This document shows, in pieces, positions 51,644-58,867 of a stretch of DNA of 64,000 bases. This DNA comes from CAJQQK01 sp049116495. GTDB lineage: Bacteria; Pseudomonadota; Alphaproteobacteria; Rhizobiales; Hyphomicrobiaceae. Location of the stretch: NCBI GenBank assembly GCA_049116495.1, contig JAGDYV010000001.1, positions 1 through 64,000 of the forward strand, given 5' to 3'. A program made the translations under genes and the position numbers. Position 1 is the first letter of the stretch. Every line of letters begins with the position of its first letter. Below the pieces are notes generated by a model that was not told the DNA's origin, ran no database searches, and saw only the letters and a program-made list of their open reading frames with translations.

Positions 51644-53528
51644 GCGCGTCTTCCTCTGCGGCTTGTCCAAGAAACAAGCGGCCGACTTTCCAGGCGGTGT
51701 CGAGCTAAGCCACGCCAAGCAGACCGGAAACCTAAATCTCGAACTTGAAAGGATGAGAAAGCGACTGGCAGGCCGTGAACCGAGGCGTCTCACAGATTTT
51801 ATCGAGGTTGCGAGTTTCGTCTTTGCCGCCGATCGCTTGACAAGTCGGGGGCCGCTTACCGATCCGGGGTTCGGCTCCGATTGGCGACGCAATTTCCGAC
51901 TTGTCATAGCTGTACGTGATCTCAGATTCTGGAGCCGAGTCGACGTGAAGGAGACGTTGTCTGAAGTTCTCGGTTTTCTCAGTGAAGACAATTGGCAGTT
52001 CGAATTCGTTGACAACCTGCATCCCATCCCACTCCAGGAGTTCTTGCCGGGGTTGAAACCTCAGGAGGTCGACGCGGCAGGTGGCACCTCGATCGTCTTG
52101 TTTTCCGGAGGCCTCGACTCACTGGCTGGCGCCGTTCACGAACTGCGAAATTCCAATCGGTATGTCGTCCTCGTCAGCCATAGAAATCTCCCCGGCGTTG
52201 GTCGCCGTCAAAAGGCGCTTGCCGAGGAATTGATCAAGCGGTTCCCCCGCCGCGTGTGTCGCGTTTGGGTAAACAACAATCTAACCGGCATTCAATCGCA
52301 AGAAGAAACCCAGCGCACCCGAAGCTTTTTCTTCACGGCGATGGGCGCTGTGGCAGCTCACATCGAGAAGGCCGATCGCATTCGCTTTTTCGAGAACGGA
52401 ATTATGAGCGTCAACCTGCCGCTTGCGGCCCAGGTTATCGGAGCCCGGAGCAGTCGTTCGACGCATCCACGATCGTTGCAACTACTCAATCGCTTCGTGG
52501 AGTTGTTGTCGTTGCATTCGATGGAAATCGACAATCCATTCAACTCAAGAACGAAGATTGAAGTTGTTCGCGAACTGGCGCACTCGCCTGAAGCCACACT
52601 CATTTCTGTCAGCATCAGTTGCACGCTTTCGCGGACTGCGAACAGCCGGTATCAGCCACACTGCGGCAAATGCGTTCAATGCCTCCACCGCCGGATTTCC
52701 ACTGTGGCAGGAGATGCTGGTGCGTTCGATGAAGCTAGCGGCTACGAAACTGATTTCTTGACCGGGCCTCGCGAAAGAGAGCGCAACCGAGTGATGGCCG
52801 TCGAGACGGTATCGCTCGCTCTCGATTGTGCCAGCGTCAGCGAAACGGACTTTCTCGGGCGCTTTTCAGGTTCGCTATCTTGGGTATTTCAGGCTTACCC
52901 ATCCGACGAACGAGAAGGTGTTGCGAAGGCTGTATTTGATCTTTTCCGTCGTCATGGGCGAGCTGTAAGACAATTGTTGATCGAGGCATCGAAGGAGCAC
53001 CTTCCGCAAACGGTCGATCGCACTCTCTCGCCGAATTCGTTGCTCGCCCTGGTGCTTAAGAGCCGTCTGACTGAGGTTTCGGAAGCACCGATTTCGGATG
53101 TTCGCGAACCACTTCCAGATGTGCCCACCGTAAGCGAGTTGCCTCCCGAGCTTCCCGCTGGGCTGAGCATTGCCCTCGATGACAAGCAGCAGCGCGTACT
53201 GATAAAGGATCTGTCGGAACTGAAGGGACCGGCGATTTTCGCAATTGTGAAATTGCTTGTCGAGGTTTCTCTGTCGGACCGATCCAAAGCTGGTTCGCCG
53301 GAGCGTTACACCACCTTGCTTGGTCGTGAGATAGCTGACCAGATTTCGCTTTCAGACGAGGTCGCAGTTAGGCAGGCAATCAAGCGTGCGCGCGTCGAAA
53401 TCGCTGACGCGTTCGAAGCGCTCGGCTTTGACGATGATGCCTCCCAAGCATTGATCGAGAGCACCGGGCGCGGATATCGGCTAAATCCAGTCGTTCGCAT
53501 TCTCGAGCCTGACGACCTAAACGGATAG
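51636..53528 (+). CDS. QueC-like PP-loop ATPase fused to N- and C-terminal extensions, candidate defence enzyme
   Basis: 630 aa. Central QueC/7-cyano-7-deazaguanine-synthase-like domain: PP-loop SGGLDS at residues 157-162 for ATP binding, and a zinc site with Cys329, Cys343, Cys346 and Cys349 (the last three in HCGKCVQC), as in QueC. Ordinary QueC is about 230 aa; here an extra 150-residue N-terminal domain and about 260 residues at the C-terminus (likely winged-helix near the end, ESTGRGYRLNP) are added. No queA, queD, queE or queF lies nearby, so a tRNA role is unlikely. The eight-base overlap with the Met-Gly partner gene and the position between an hsdR fragment and mobile-element genes point to defence. 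ATG 51636 is chosen because of the coupling; upstream ATG 51588 lacks support. Confidence 0.8.
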   Translation: MPERVFLCGLSKKQAADFPGGVELSHAKQTGNLNLELERMRKRLAGREPRRLTDFIEVASFVFAADRLTSRGPLTDPGFGSDWRRNFRLVIAVRDLRFWSRVDVKETLSEVLGFLSEDNWQFEFVDNLHPIPLQEFLPGLKPQEVDAAGGTSIVLFSGGLDSLAGAVHELRNSNRYVVLVSHRNLPGVGRRQKALAEELIKRFPRRVCRVWVNNNLTGIQSQEETQRTRSFFFTAMGAVAAHIEKADRIRFFENGIMSVNLPLAAQVIGARSSRSTHPRSLQLLNRFVELLSLHSMEIDNPFNSRTKIEVVRELAHSPEATLISVSISCTLSRTANSRYQPHCGKCVQCLHRRISTVAGDAGAFDEASGYETDFLTGPRERERNRVMAVETVSLALDCASVSETDFLGRFSGSLSWVFQAYPSDEREGVAKAVFDLFRRHGRAVRQLLIEASKEHLPQTVDRTLSPNSLLALVLKSRLTEVSEAPISDVREPLPDVPTVSELPPELPAGLSIALDDKQQRVLIKDLSELKGPAIFAIVKLLVEVSLSDRSKAGSPERYTTLLGREIADQISLSDEVAVRQAIKRARVEIADAFEALGFDDDASQALIESTGRGYRLNPVVRILEPDDLNG

Positions 53529-53532
53529 CCTC

Positions 53533-53623
53533 ACGTCACGTGACGTTCTAGTTCGCGTCACGTTTGAGTCGATCGATCATTGAAAAGATTGATGTTTTTC
53601 CTGTGTCCGCGTCACGCGACGTC
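53533..53623. repeat. Three CGTCACG-type palindromic repeats before the element-core operon
   Basis: A perfect 14-bp palindrome ACGTCACGTGACGT (53533-53546), a half copy CGCGTCACGT (53554-53563) and a near-palindrome CGTCACGCGACG (53610-53621), the last within CGCGTCACGCGACGTC. They lie in the 186-bp gap upstream of the operon with the DNA polymerase. They could be operators of an element regulator or iteron-like replication sites. Confidence 0.5.
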
Positions 53624-53714
53624 TGTCCGTGCGCCATGGATGCGTCTCTGCACATCCATCAAACTGTTCGCCATCGCACAGTGGTTTCGTTCAGTTTTAG
53701 TTGGAGTACAGCAC

Positions 53715-54314
53715 ATGAGTGACACGATCGATCCCCCCAATGATGACGACGGCAATGAGCCGAGCAATCCATTTGATCCGAAGCGGCTGCGTATCGCTGG
53801 TGGAATGTCCCAAGGCCCCACGGCTAAACGCATCCTGACAAACATCCAGGTTCGAAAGCCTAACCGTCAGGAATACTTCCGGGTGCATCCCGACCCAGCC
53901 ATGCGGTTGGACACGCTGCTGCTCGAGATGCGTGATGACCGCCTTACATATCTCGTTGCCCCGGATATCGCCCCGGCCATTCCCGGGGAGGCCGTTGCCA
54001 AAACGCTCTACACCACGATTACGCGGCACGGCGTCATTCTACTTTGGCCGGTACGCTTGCCGGACGAGCAGGGTCGTCTCGATGAGTGGAACGCGGTTGC
54101 ACACCAGGCGGCATTGCGAGCGGAAACGAAATGGATCAGGCTCGCCGCCAACATGGGCGCCGGCACGTATGAGGTCTATGAAGCGCTCGATCAGTTTGCC
54201 GAGCCCGAATGGCCCGATCTAACACTCGAACGCCTTTTGGAAATGGCCTTCAAGGACCGCTACATCGATGACCTCGACCATCCGGTCGTTCGGCGGCTCA
54301 TGGGAGAGTTCTGA
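53715..54314 (+). CDS. Conserved hypothetical protein preceding the element DNA polymerase
   Basis: 199 aa. Acidic, low-complexity N-terminus (DPPNDDDGNEPSNPFDPKRLR), then a conserved domain with segments such as VRKPNRQEYFRVHPDPAMRLDT and GVILLWPVRLPDEQGRLDEWN, and PEWPDLTLERLLEMAFKDRYI with DDLDHPVVRRL at the end. I recognise this protein as a steady neighbour of island polymerases in alphaproteobacteria; the function is unknown. TTGGAGTACAGC before ATG 53715 decides the start over the in-frame ATG 53580. It is coupled to the next gene by TGATG. Confidence 0.75.
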   Translation: MSDTIDPPNDDDGNEPSNPFDPKRLRIAGGMSQGPTAKRILTNIQVRKPNRQEYFRVHPDPAMRLDTLLLEMRDDRLTYLVAPDIAPAIPGEAVAKTLYTTITRHGVILLWPVRLPDEQGRLDEWNAVAHQAALRAETKWIRLAANMGAGTYEVYEALDQFAEPEWPDLTLERLLEMAFKDRYIDDLDHPVVRRLMGEF

Positions 54315-55984
54315 TGATCTCCCAACCGCAATTCACCAGCGTCTCGGTAATTGTTTGCCGCGTGGCTCGCTGCGGCGGTGATCCGCCGGCACCTGTCTAC
54401 ATTGCTGCGCTTGACCTGCATTCGCGCGAGGACATCCAGATTGGAATGCCGAAGCTTGCGCGTCAGCGGCAGGCGCCCTACCCAACTGGCTCACAGGCGC
54501 TTTTGGTGACGGTCCACGCCGAAGATCTGCAATGTCTCCATATCGCGCTGGGGTGGCGTACGCCCGAGCGGATATTGGATCTCACCGTCGAGTTCCGCAA
54601 CATGATCAATGGCCAGAACGCACCGGGCGGGCCGAGCCTGGCTGGCGCCGCAGTTTGGTTTGGTCTACCGGTTGCGGAAGCCATATCAACCGGAAATACC
54701 CCTGATCAAGTTCGTCGGCGTCTCATTTTTGTGACGCGCCTGTTCGAGCGGATGAGAACTACCCTTGATTGGGGCAGAGCGCTGCTGCGTGCCCGCTATC
54801 TGATGGCAGTGGCACGCATCGAGACCGCTGGAATTCCTGTTGATGCCACTGCGCTGACATTCTTGACGCACAACTGGCAGGAGTTGCAGGCCCGCTTGAT
54901 TGCAGAGATTGACGCCTGCTTCGGTTGCTTCCTCGGAGGTCAGTTCCAGGTGGAGGCGTTCGAGGATTGGCTGGTCACTCATGGTATCAATTGGCCACGC
55001 AACGTTTTCGGGGGGCTCGATCTTGACGACGACGTTTTCAAGGAGCGGGCACGGGCACATTCCGAATTGCGGCCGCTGAAGGAGCTTCGTGCCGCTCTGG
55101 GCGTATTCCAGCCAACGCAAGTCACCGTCGGTCGCGACGGACGCAACAGGACGCCCTTGCGCCCGTTTGCTTCGCGTACGGCGCGCAACCAGCCCAGCAC
55201 GAAGGGCTCGATCTTGGGCGGTCCATCGTGGACGCGTTTTCTTGTCCAGCCTGAGCCTCGAATGGGACTCGCGCTTATCGATTGGTGTCAGCAAGAGTTC
55301 GGCATTGCAGCAGCGCTGTCTGGCGATGCGGCGATGCAGAGTGCGTACCGGGCTGGCGACCCGTACATAGCCTTTGCGATTGCCGCCGGAGCGGTGCCCG
55401 CCGGTTCAACGGCGAAGACGCAGCCCGACGTTCGGGCCAGATTCAAGGCATGTGCGCTGGGCGTTCAATATGGCATGGGCGCTGGGACTTTGGCCCGCAT
55501 GCTCAATGTGCCCCTCGCCGAGGCTGCAAGCCTCTTGAAGCGGCACAAGCGAATCTATCCGAGGTTCTGGCAGTGGTCAGACGACATCGAGGCTGAAGGG
55601 CTGCTGCGAGGTCGTTTGCGGTCGGTGTTCGGCTGGAAGGTCGCTGTCGGCGTTGGTGCCAATCCCCGGTTTCTCCGGAACTTCCCGATGCAGGCCAATG
55701 GCGCCGAAATGATGCGGCTGGCGTGTTGCCTCACGACCGAAACCGGTATCCGCGTCTGCGCTACGTTGCACGATGCCTTGATGATCGAGGCTCAATTGTC
55801 GGATCTCGACGCAGCGGTTGCTGACACCCAGCGCAAAATGGCCGAGGCCAGCTCGGTCGTACTCGATGGTTTCGAGCTGCGCTCCGAGGCGCGCGTCGTA
55901 AGGCATCCTGGTTGCCTTGGTGACGATCGAGGTAGCGCGATTTGGCCAATCGTCGAAAAGCTGATCGCGGAGGACAAGTCATGA
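54314..55984 (+). CDS. Family A DNA polymerase (Pol I-like), island-encoded
   Basis: 556 aa. Palm-domain motifs are recognisable: motif A with catalytic Asp323 (ALIDWCQQEFGIAAALSGD), motif B (RARFKACALGVQYGMG, about 373-388, with Arg, Lys and Tyr in place) and motif C with the second catalytic Asp (ATLHDALMIEA, about 486). The 5' nuclease domain of Pol I is missing. The N-terminal 200 residues occupy the place of a 3'-5' exonuclease, but its DxE motif is not obvious. Motif A has Trp-Cys in place of the usual Tyr-Ser and motif C has Ala in place of Glu. It may copy or repair the element, possibly during excision; this is inference. Confidence 0.85.
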   Translation: MISQPQFTSVSVIVCRVARCGGDPPAPVYIAALDLHSREDIQIGMPKLARQRQAPYPTGSQALLVTVHAEDLQCLHIALGWRTPERILDLTVEFRNMINGQNAPGGPSLAGAAVWFGLPVAEAISTGNTPDQVRRRLIFVTRLFERMRTTLDWGRALLRARYLMAVARIETAGIPVDATALTFLTHNWQELQARLIAEIDACFGCFLGGQFQVEAFEDWLVTHGINWPRNVFGGLDLDDDVFKERARAHSELRPLKELRAALGVFQPTQVTVGRDGRNRTPLRPFASRTARNQPSTKGSILGGPSWTRFLVQPEPRMGLALIDWCQQEFGIAAALSGDAAMQSAYRAGDPYIAFAIAAGAVPAGSTAKTQPDVRARFKACALGVQYGMGAGTLARMLNVPLAEAASLLKRHKRIYPRFWQWSDDIEAEGLLRGRLRSVFGWKVAVGVGANPRFLRNFPMQANGAEMMRLACCLTTETGIRVCATLHDALMIEAQLSDLDAAVADTQRKMAEASSVVLDGFELRSEARVVRHPGCLGDDRGSAIWPIVEKLIAEDKS

Positions 55985-56098
55985 CAATGTCAGCGACCCG
56001 ACCCCTGTCGGTACCTGTGCACCAGCGCGACAGAACCCGCTCGTTCGCGAACACCCGTACAGTATTATTATATGTAGTATATAGAGAGGGTAGAGATC

Positions 56099-56473
56099 AT
56101 GGCTATTGATCCCTCCCGTGTCCGTCTTCGCGGAAGGCGAAACCTTGGCGCAACGAAGCTATTGCCAAGACCAAAAGCCGGCGAGAAGTTTCTCAAAGGC
56201 CCGATTCCGATGAACTGGCTCTCTACTGCAGCCCAACTGCCGGGCAAGAGCCTCCATGTCGGGATTGCCATCTGGTTCACTGCCAGCCTCGCGAAATCCT
56301 CCACGGTCCAGTTGAGCAATCTTGCCGGCTTGCCATTCGGTCTCGACCGCAACGCCAAGTACCGTGCGCTGAGTTGGTTAGAAGAAGCCGGGCTGATCTC
56401 CGTCGACCGCAAGCTTGGGCGATCGCCGGTCGTTACGCTGCTTGAGTTCGAAAGGACAGACGATGAGCAGTAA
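56099..56473 (+). CDS. Winged-helix DNA-binding protein of the island core
   Basis: 124 aa. The C-terminal half is a winged helix (VQLSNLAGLPFGLDRNAKYRALSWLEEAGLISVDRKLGRSPVVTLLE), preceded by KSLHVGIAIWFTA. Proteins of this type often stand just ahead of the excisionase and integrase genes in alphaproteobacterial islands, so it probably regulates them. AGAGAGGGTAGAGATC before ATG 56099 serves as ribosome site. It overlaps the excisionase gene by 11 bases. Confidence 0.75.
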   Translation: MAIDPSRVRLRGRRNLGATKLLPRPKAGEKFLKGPIPMNWLSTAAQLPGKSLHVGIAIWFTASLAKSSTVQLSNLAGLPFGLDRNAKYRALSWLEEAGLISVDRKLGRSPVVTLLEFERTDDEQ

Positions 56474-56822
56474 GGCCCGGGGGACCAGTGGAGTGCCTCG
56501 TATCATCCGGTTACGCGACGCACCGGGTTACCTCGGCATGGACCGCAACCGTTTCAACGCCGAGGTCAGACCGTTCGTCACCGAGGTGCCCATTGGTGCA
56601 CAGGGAATAGGCTTCGACCGGCTTGAACTCGATGCCTGGGTGGGTGAGTATATTGCCCGCAACGGGCGTCCCGCACGGAAAGGAGCACACTCATGGGACG
56701 CAGGAAAACCCCGGGGCTCATCCTCAGGGATGGGACCTGGCACATCGACAAACGCGTCGGTGGGCGGCGAATTTGCCAAAGCACTGGAACAGGTCAAATC
56801 AGAGAAGCAGAGCAAGTGCTAG
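56463..56822 (+). CDS. Excisionase-like DNA-binding protein
   Basis: 119 aa. The first 75 residues form a MerR/AlpA-type winged helix (RIIRLRDAPGYLGMDRNRFNAEVRPFVTEVPIG and GFDRLELDAWVGEYIARNGRP), as in excisionases that bend DNA at att sites. The C-terminal 40 residues are low-complexity and overlap the integrase gene by 130 bases in another frame, an unusual length of overlap but one I have seen in related islands. Confidence 0.75.
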   Translation: MSSKARGTSGVPRIIRLRDAPGYLGMDRNRFNAEVRPFVTEVPIGAQGIGFDRLELDAWVGEYIARNGRPARKGAHSWDAGKPRGSSSGMGPGTSTNASVGGEFAKALEQVKSEKQSKC

Positions 56823-57805
56823 CAAGAGTGATGGAAGAAGCCAGACAGGCGCAGGTGTTCGGGGTGAGGCCATCCCGGACGTTTGAGCAGGCGGCCGCTA
56901 AATTCATCCTCGAGAATAGACACAAGCGAAGCATTTCTGACGACATCAGCCGCTTGAAGGGGCTACTGCCCTCGATTGGCTCGATCGCCGTTGATCGGCT
57001 CCACATGGGAAGCCTTCAACCATGGATTGCGGAGCGCCGGAGTAAAGGCGTTGCGACGGGTACGATCAATCACGGCCTACAAATCGTCCGTCGCATTCTG
57101 AATCTAGCCGCCAGTGAGTGGGTCGATGAGCAAGGACTGACTTGGCTGCATGCAGCACCCAAGATCAAACTCCTGCCGGTCGAAGACAAGCGCCAGCCTT
57201 ATCCGCTGAGCTGGGAGGAACAATCTCGGCTGTTCCGCTTGCTCCCTAGCCACCTGGAGCAGATGGCATTATTCGCCGTCAACACAGGCTGTCGCGATGC
57301 TGAGATCTGCGGATTGCGTTGGGACTGGGAGGTCGCGGTGCCCGAGCTCGATTCATCAGTCTTCATTGTTCCGGCGCAGCGCGTGAAGAACGGCGAGGAG
57401 CGTCTTGTCGTTCTCAATCGCATAGCCCGATCAGTCGTTGAATCAAGACGTGGCTGCCATCCGCTTCACGTCTTCGACTTCAAAGGACGGCCTGTCCGTC
57501 GGATGCTGAATACAGCCTGGAAGAAGGCACGCGCACGAGCCTGTCTTCCTCAGATCCGCGTCCACGATCTAAAGCACACCTTTGGTCGTCGACTTCGTGC
57601 CGCTGGTGTCAATTTCGAGGATCGTCAGGACCTGCTCGGACATCGCTCCGGGCGCATTACGACGCACTACTCGGCAGCCGAACTTTGCCGTCTCATAGAA
57701 GCGGCTGAAACGGTTGCCGAGCAGAACGGAAGGAGACCGGAACTCGTCGTGCTGCGGGGCAAACTGAGAACGAACTCCCGCAAAACTCCCGCACGGTTCG
57801 TATGA
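56693..57805 (+). CDS. Tyrosine-type site-specific integrase
   Basis: 370 aa. An N-terminal arm and core-binding domain (about 1-165) is followed by the catalytic domain with the box I Arg in NTGCRDAEICGLRW, HDLKHTFGRRL in place of the common H-x-L-R-H, the His of LLGHRSGRIT and the nucleophile Tyr in THYSAAEL. The Lys in HDLK replaces an otherwise conserved Arg. Strong AAGGAGC before ATG 56693. It lies 37 bp from attR and 5 bp more from the tRNA-Gln 3' end, so it is the integrase of the island defined here. Confidence 0.93.
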   Translation: MGRRKTPGLILRDGTWHIDKRVGGRRICQSTGTGQIREAEQVLARVMEEARQAQVFGVRPSRTFEQAAAKFILENRHKRSISDDISRLKGLLPSIGSIAVDRLHMGSLQPWIAERRSKGVATGTINHGLQIVRRILNLAASEWVDEQGLTWLHAAPKIKLLPVEDKRQPYPLSWEEQSRLFRLLPSHLEQMALFAVNTGCRDAEICGLRWDWEVAVPELDSSVFIVPAQRVKNGEERLVVLNRIARSVVESRRGCHPLHVFDFKGRPVRRMLNTAWKKARARACLPQIRVHDLKHTFGRRLRAAGVNFEDRQDLLGHRSGRITTHYSAAELCRLIEAAETVAEQNGRRPELVVLRGKLRTNSRKTPARFV

Positions 57806-57834
57806 TGTTCCGGTAGAGCTCAGTTAAGCCCTTG

Positions 57835-57889
57835 AAATGCTTGGCTGGGGAACCAGGATTCGAACCTGGACTAACGGAGTCAGAGTCCG
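57835..57889 (-). repeat. attR: 55-bp repeat overlapping tRNA-Gln
   Basis: Identical to 19493-19547. It includes the 3' part of the intact tRNA-Gln (anticodon arm to CCA) and seven bases of flank. The identity stops at 57889, where the island-proximal tRNA joins its original 5' half. Confidence 0.9.
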
Positions 57890-57915
57890 TGGGTCTACCG
57901 TTAACCTATTCCCCA
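57842..57915 (-). tRNA. tRNA-Gln (anticodon CTG)
   Basis: 74 nt including an encoded CCA. Acceptor stem TGGGGAA/TTCCCCA, D arm GGTT/GACC, anticodon stem ACGGA/TCCGT with loop CTCTGAC, variable loop TAGT, T arm CCAGG/CCTGG with loop TTCGAAT, discriminator G. All stems pair, the D stem with one G-U pair. The 3' 48 nt come from the island and restore the gene after integration. Confidence 0.95.
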
Positions 57916-57979
57916 ATCGCAATCGTGTGTATCGCGTTGGATCGATATCGTCGCGTTCTAACCCGTCTTGTGGCGAGAC

Positions 57980-58630
57980 TCAAGCTTGACGGTCGCCGGA
58001 TGCCGTCATCGTTATGTAGTGCACTCCAATATCCGTGCCAAAGTCCGGATGGTTGGGCAGGTAGGGCTGCGGCTTGGAGACCGTGACGTCGCTGAGGTCG
58101 TCGACCAGGGCGGCCAGCGTTTCAGCAAAACCGCGTTCGCGGAACAAGTCTTCGCGCTGCGTCACGACGATCCGTCCGCCCGGGCGCACCACGCGGGCAA
58201 ATTCGCGCAGCACGCCCTTGCCGTCGGGTATGTAGGTCAAGACGCCAACGCATAACAGGCCGTCGTAGCTATCGTCCGTGATCGGAAGCGGCAGCGCCTG
58301 CAAATCGACCGCGTTAAGGTCACGGTAGACGCCGTGCCTTGCCGCCAATTCCAAAGACTCGGGTGATAGGTCGAAACCGTCAATCGGGCCGGTGAAGCCG
58401 GCCGCGCGCAAGGCGATCCCTGCGAGGCCGGTCCCGCAGCCGGCGTCCAGCAGGCTGGCAGCACCGGGCAGGGCCTCGCACATCAGCTCGGCAGCCTTGG
58501 TCGGTGCGTGATAGTCCCAGCTTGCCAACGTCTTTTCATAATCAGTGGCCCAGGCATCGTAAGCCGCTTGTACTTCGCCGCTCGAAGTACTGCCTTGCTT
58601 GAGCCAGTCATGATCTTCTTTGTCGCTCAT
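57980..58630 (-). CDS. Class I SAM-dependent methyltransferase
   Basis: 216 aa. SAM-binding motif I is SLLDAGCGTGLAGIALRAAGF (about residues 65-85), motif II IDGFDLSPESLELA, and the post-motif region YDGLLCVGVLTYI. It resembles the methyltransferase-11/Williams-Beuren type of small-molecule methylases. The frame is open to 58786, but ATG 58630 (MSDKEDHDWLKQG) gives the normal domain size. Substrate unknown. First chromosomal gene right of the island. Confidence 0.85.
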   Translation of the reverse strand: MSDKEDHDWLKQGSTSSGEVQAAYDAWATDYEKTLASWDYHAPTKAAELMCEALPGAASLLDAGCGTGLAGIALRAAGFTGPIDGFDLSPESLELAARHGVYRDLNAVDLQALPLPITDDSYDGLLCVGVLTYIPDGKGVLREFARVVRPGGRIVVTQREDLFRERGFAETLAALVDDLSDVTVSKPQPYLPNHPDFGTDIGVHYITMTASGDRQA

Positions 58631-58867
58631 GTCGGGTCCACTACGCCTTGACGCTTTGCCGTATTGGTTCAGCCGGCAGTGTAGCCAAGTTGGTTGACGC
58701 GGACCAGTCAGGCGGGCGGCTTGCCACGCGTCGAGGCATTGCCCCGCGACAGGCAGGCAGCGGCAGGCGGCTGGTTCTCGCCGCATGGCCTGTATGGAGG
58801 GCGCGTGCGCCGCCAGGGACCACGAACGTCGCGCAGCCTCTATCCGACCAGCTGGTCGTGAACCTGA

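Larger units (their letters stand above)
19493..57889. mobile_element. Integrated genomic island in tRNA-Gln(CTG), about 38.4 kb
   Basis: Bounded by an exact 55-bp direct repeat (19493-19547 and 57835-57889). The right copy is part of an intact tRNA-Gln; the left copy is the displaced tRNA 3' end. An excisionase-like gene and a tyrosine integrase lie immediately inside the right end. Cargo is mostly catabolic (19.6-48.1 kb); the right 9 kb holds a resolvase, a candidate defence module, a DNA polymerase and element-core genes. No conjugation genes are visible, so if it moves between cells it would need help. Confidence 0.85.

Noticed and set aside
50864..53528. Complete Qat system (qatABCD)
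   Set aside because: No QatA-type ATPase and no TatD-type nuclease gene is found on either side; only a QueC-like protein and one partner are present.
50864..53528. Queuosine or preQ0 biosynthesis locus
   Set aside because: No QueD, QueE, FolE or QueF homologue in the window, and the QueC-like protein is nearly three times the normal length.
55981..56109. Small 42-codon frame overlapping the polymerase stop (ATGA)
   Set aside because: It is coupled in form but has no conserved features and runs into the winged-helix gene start; too little support.
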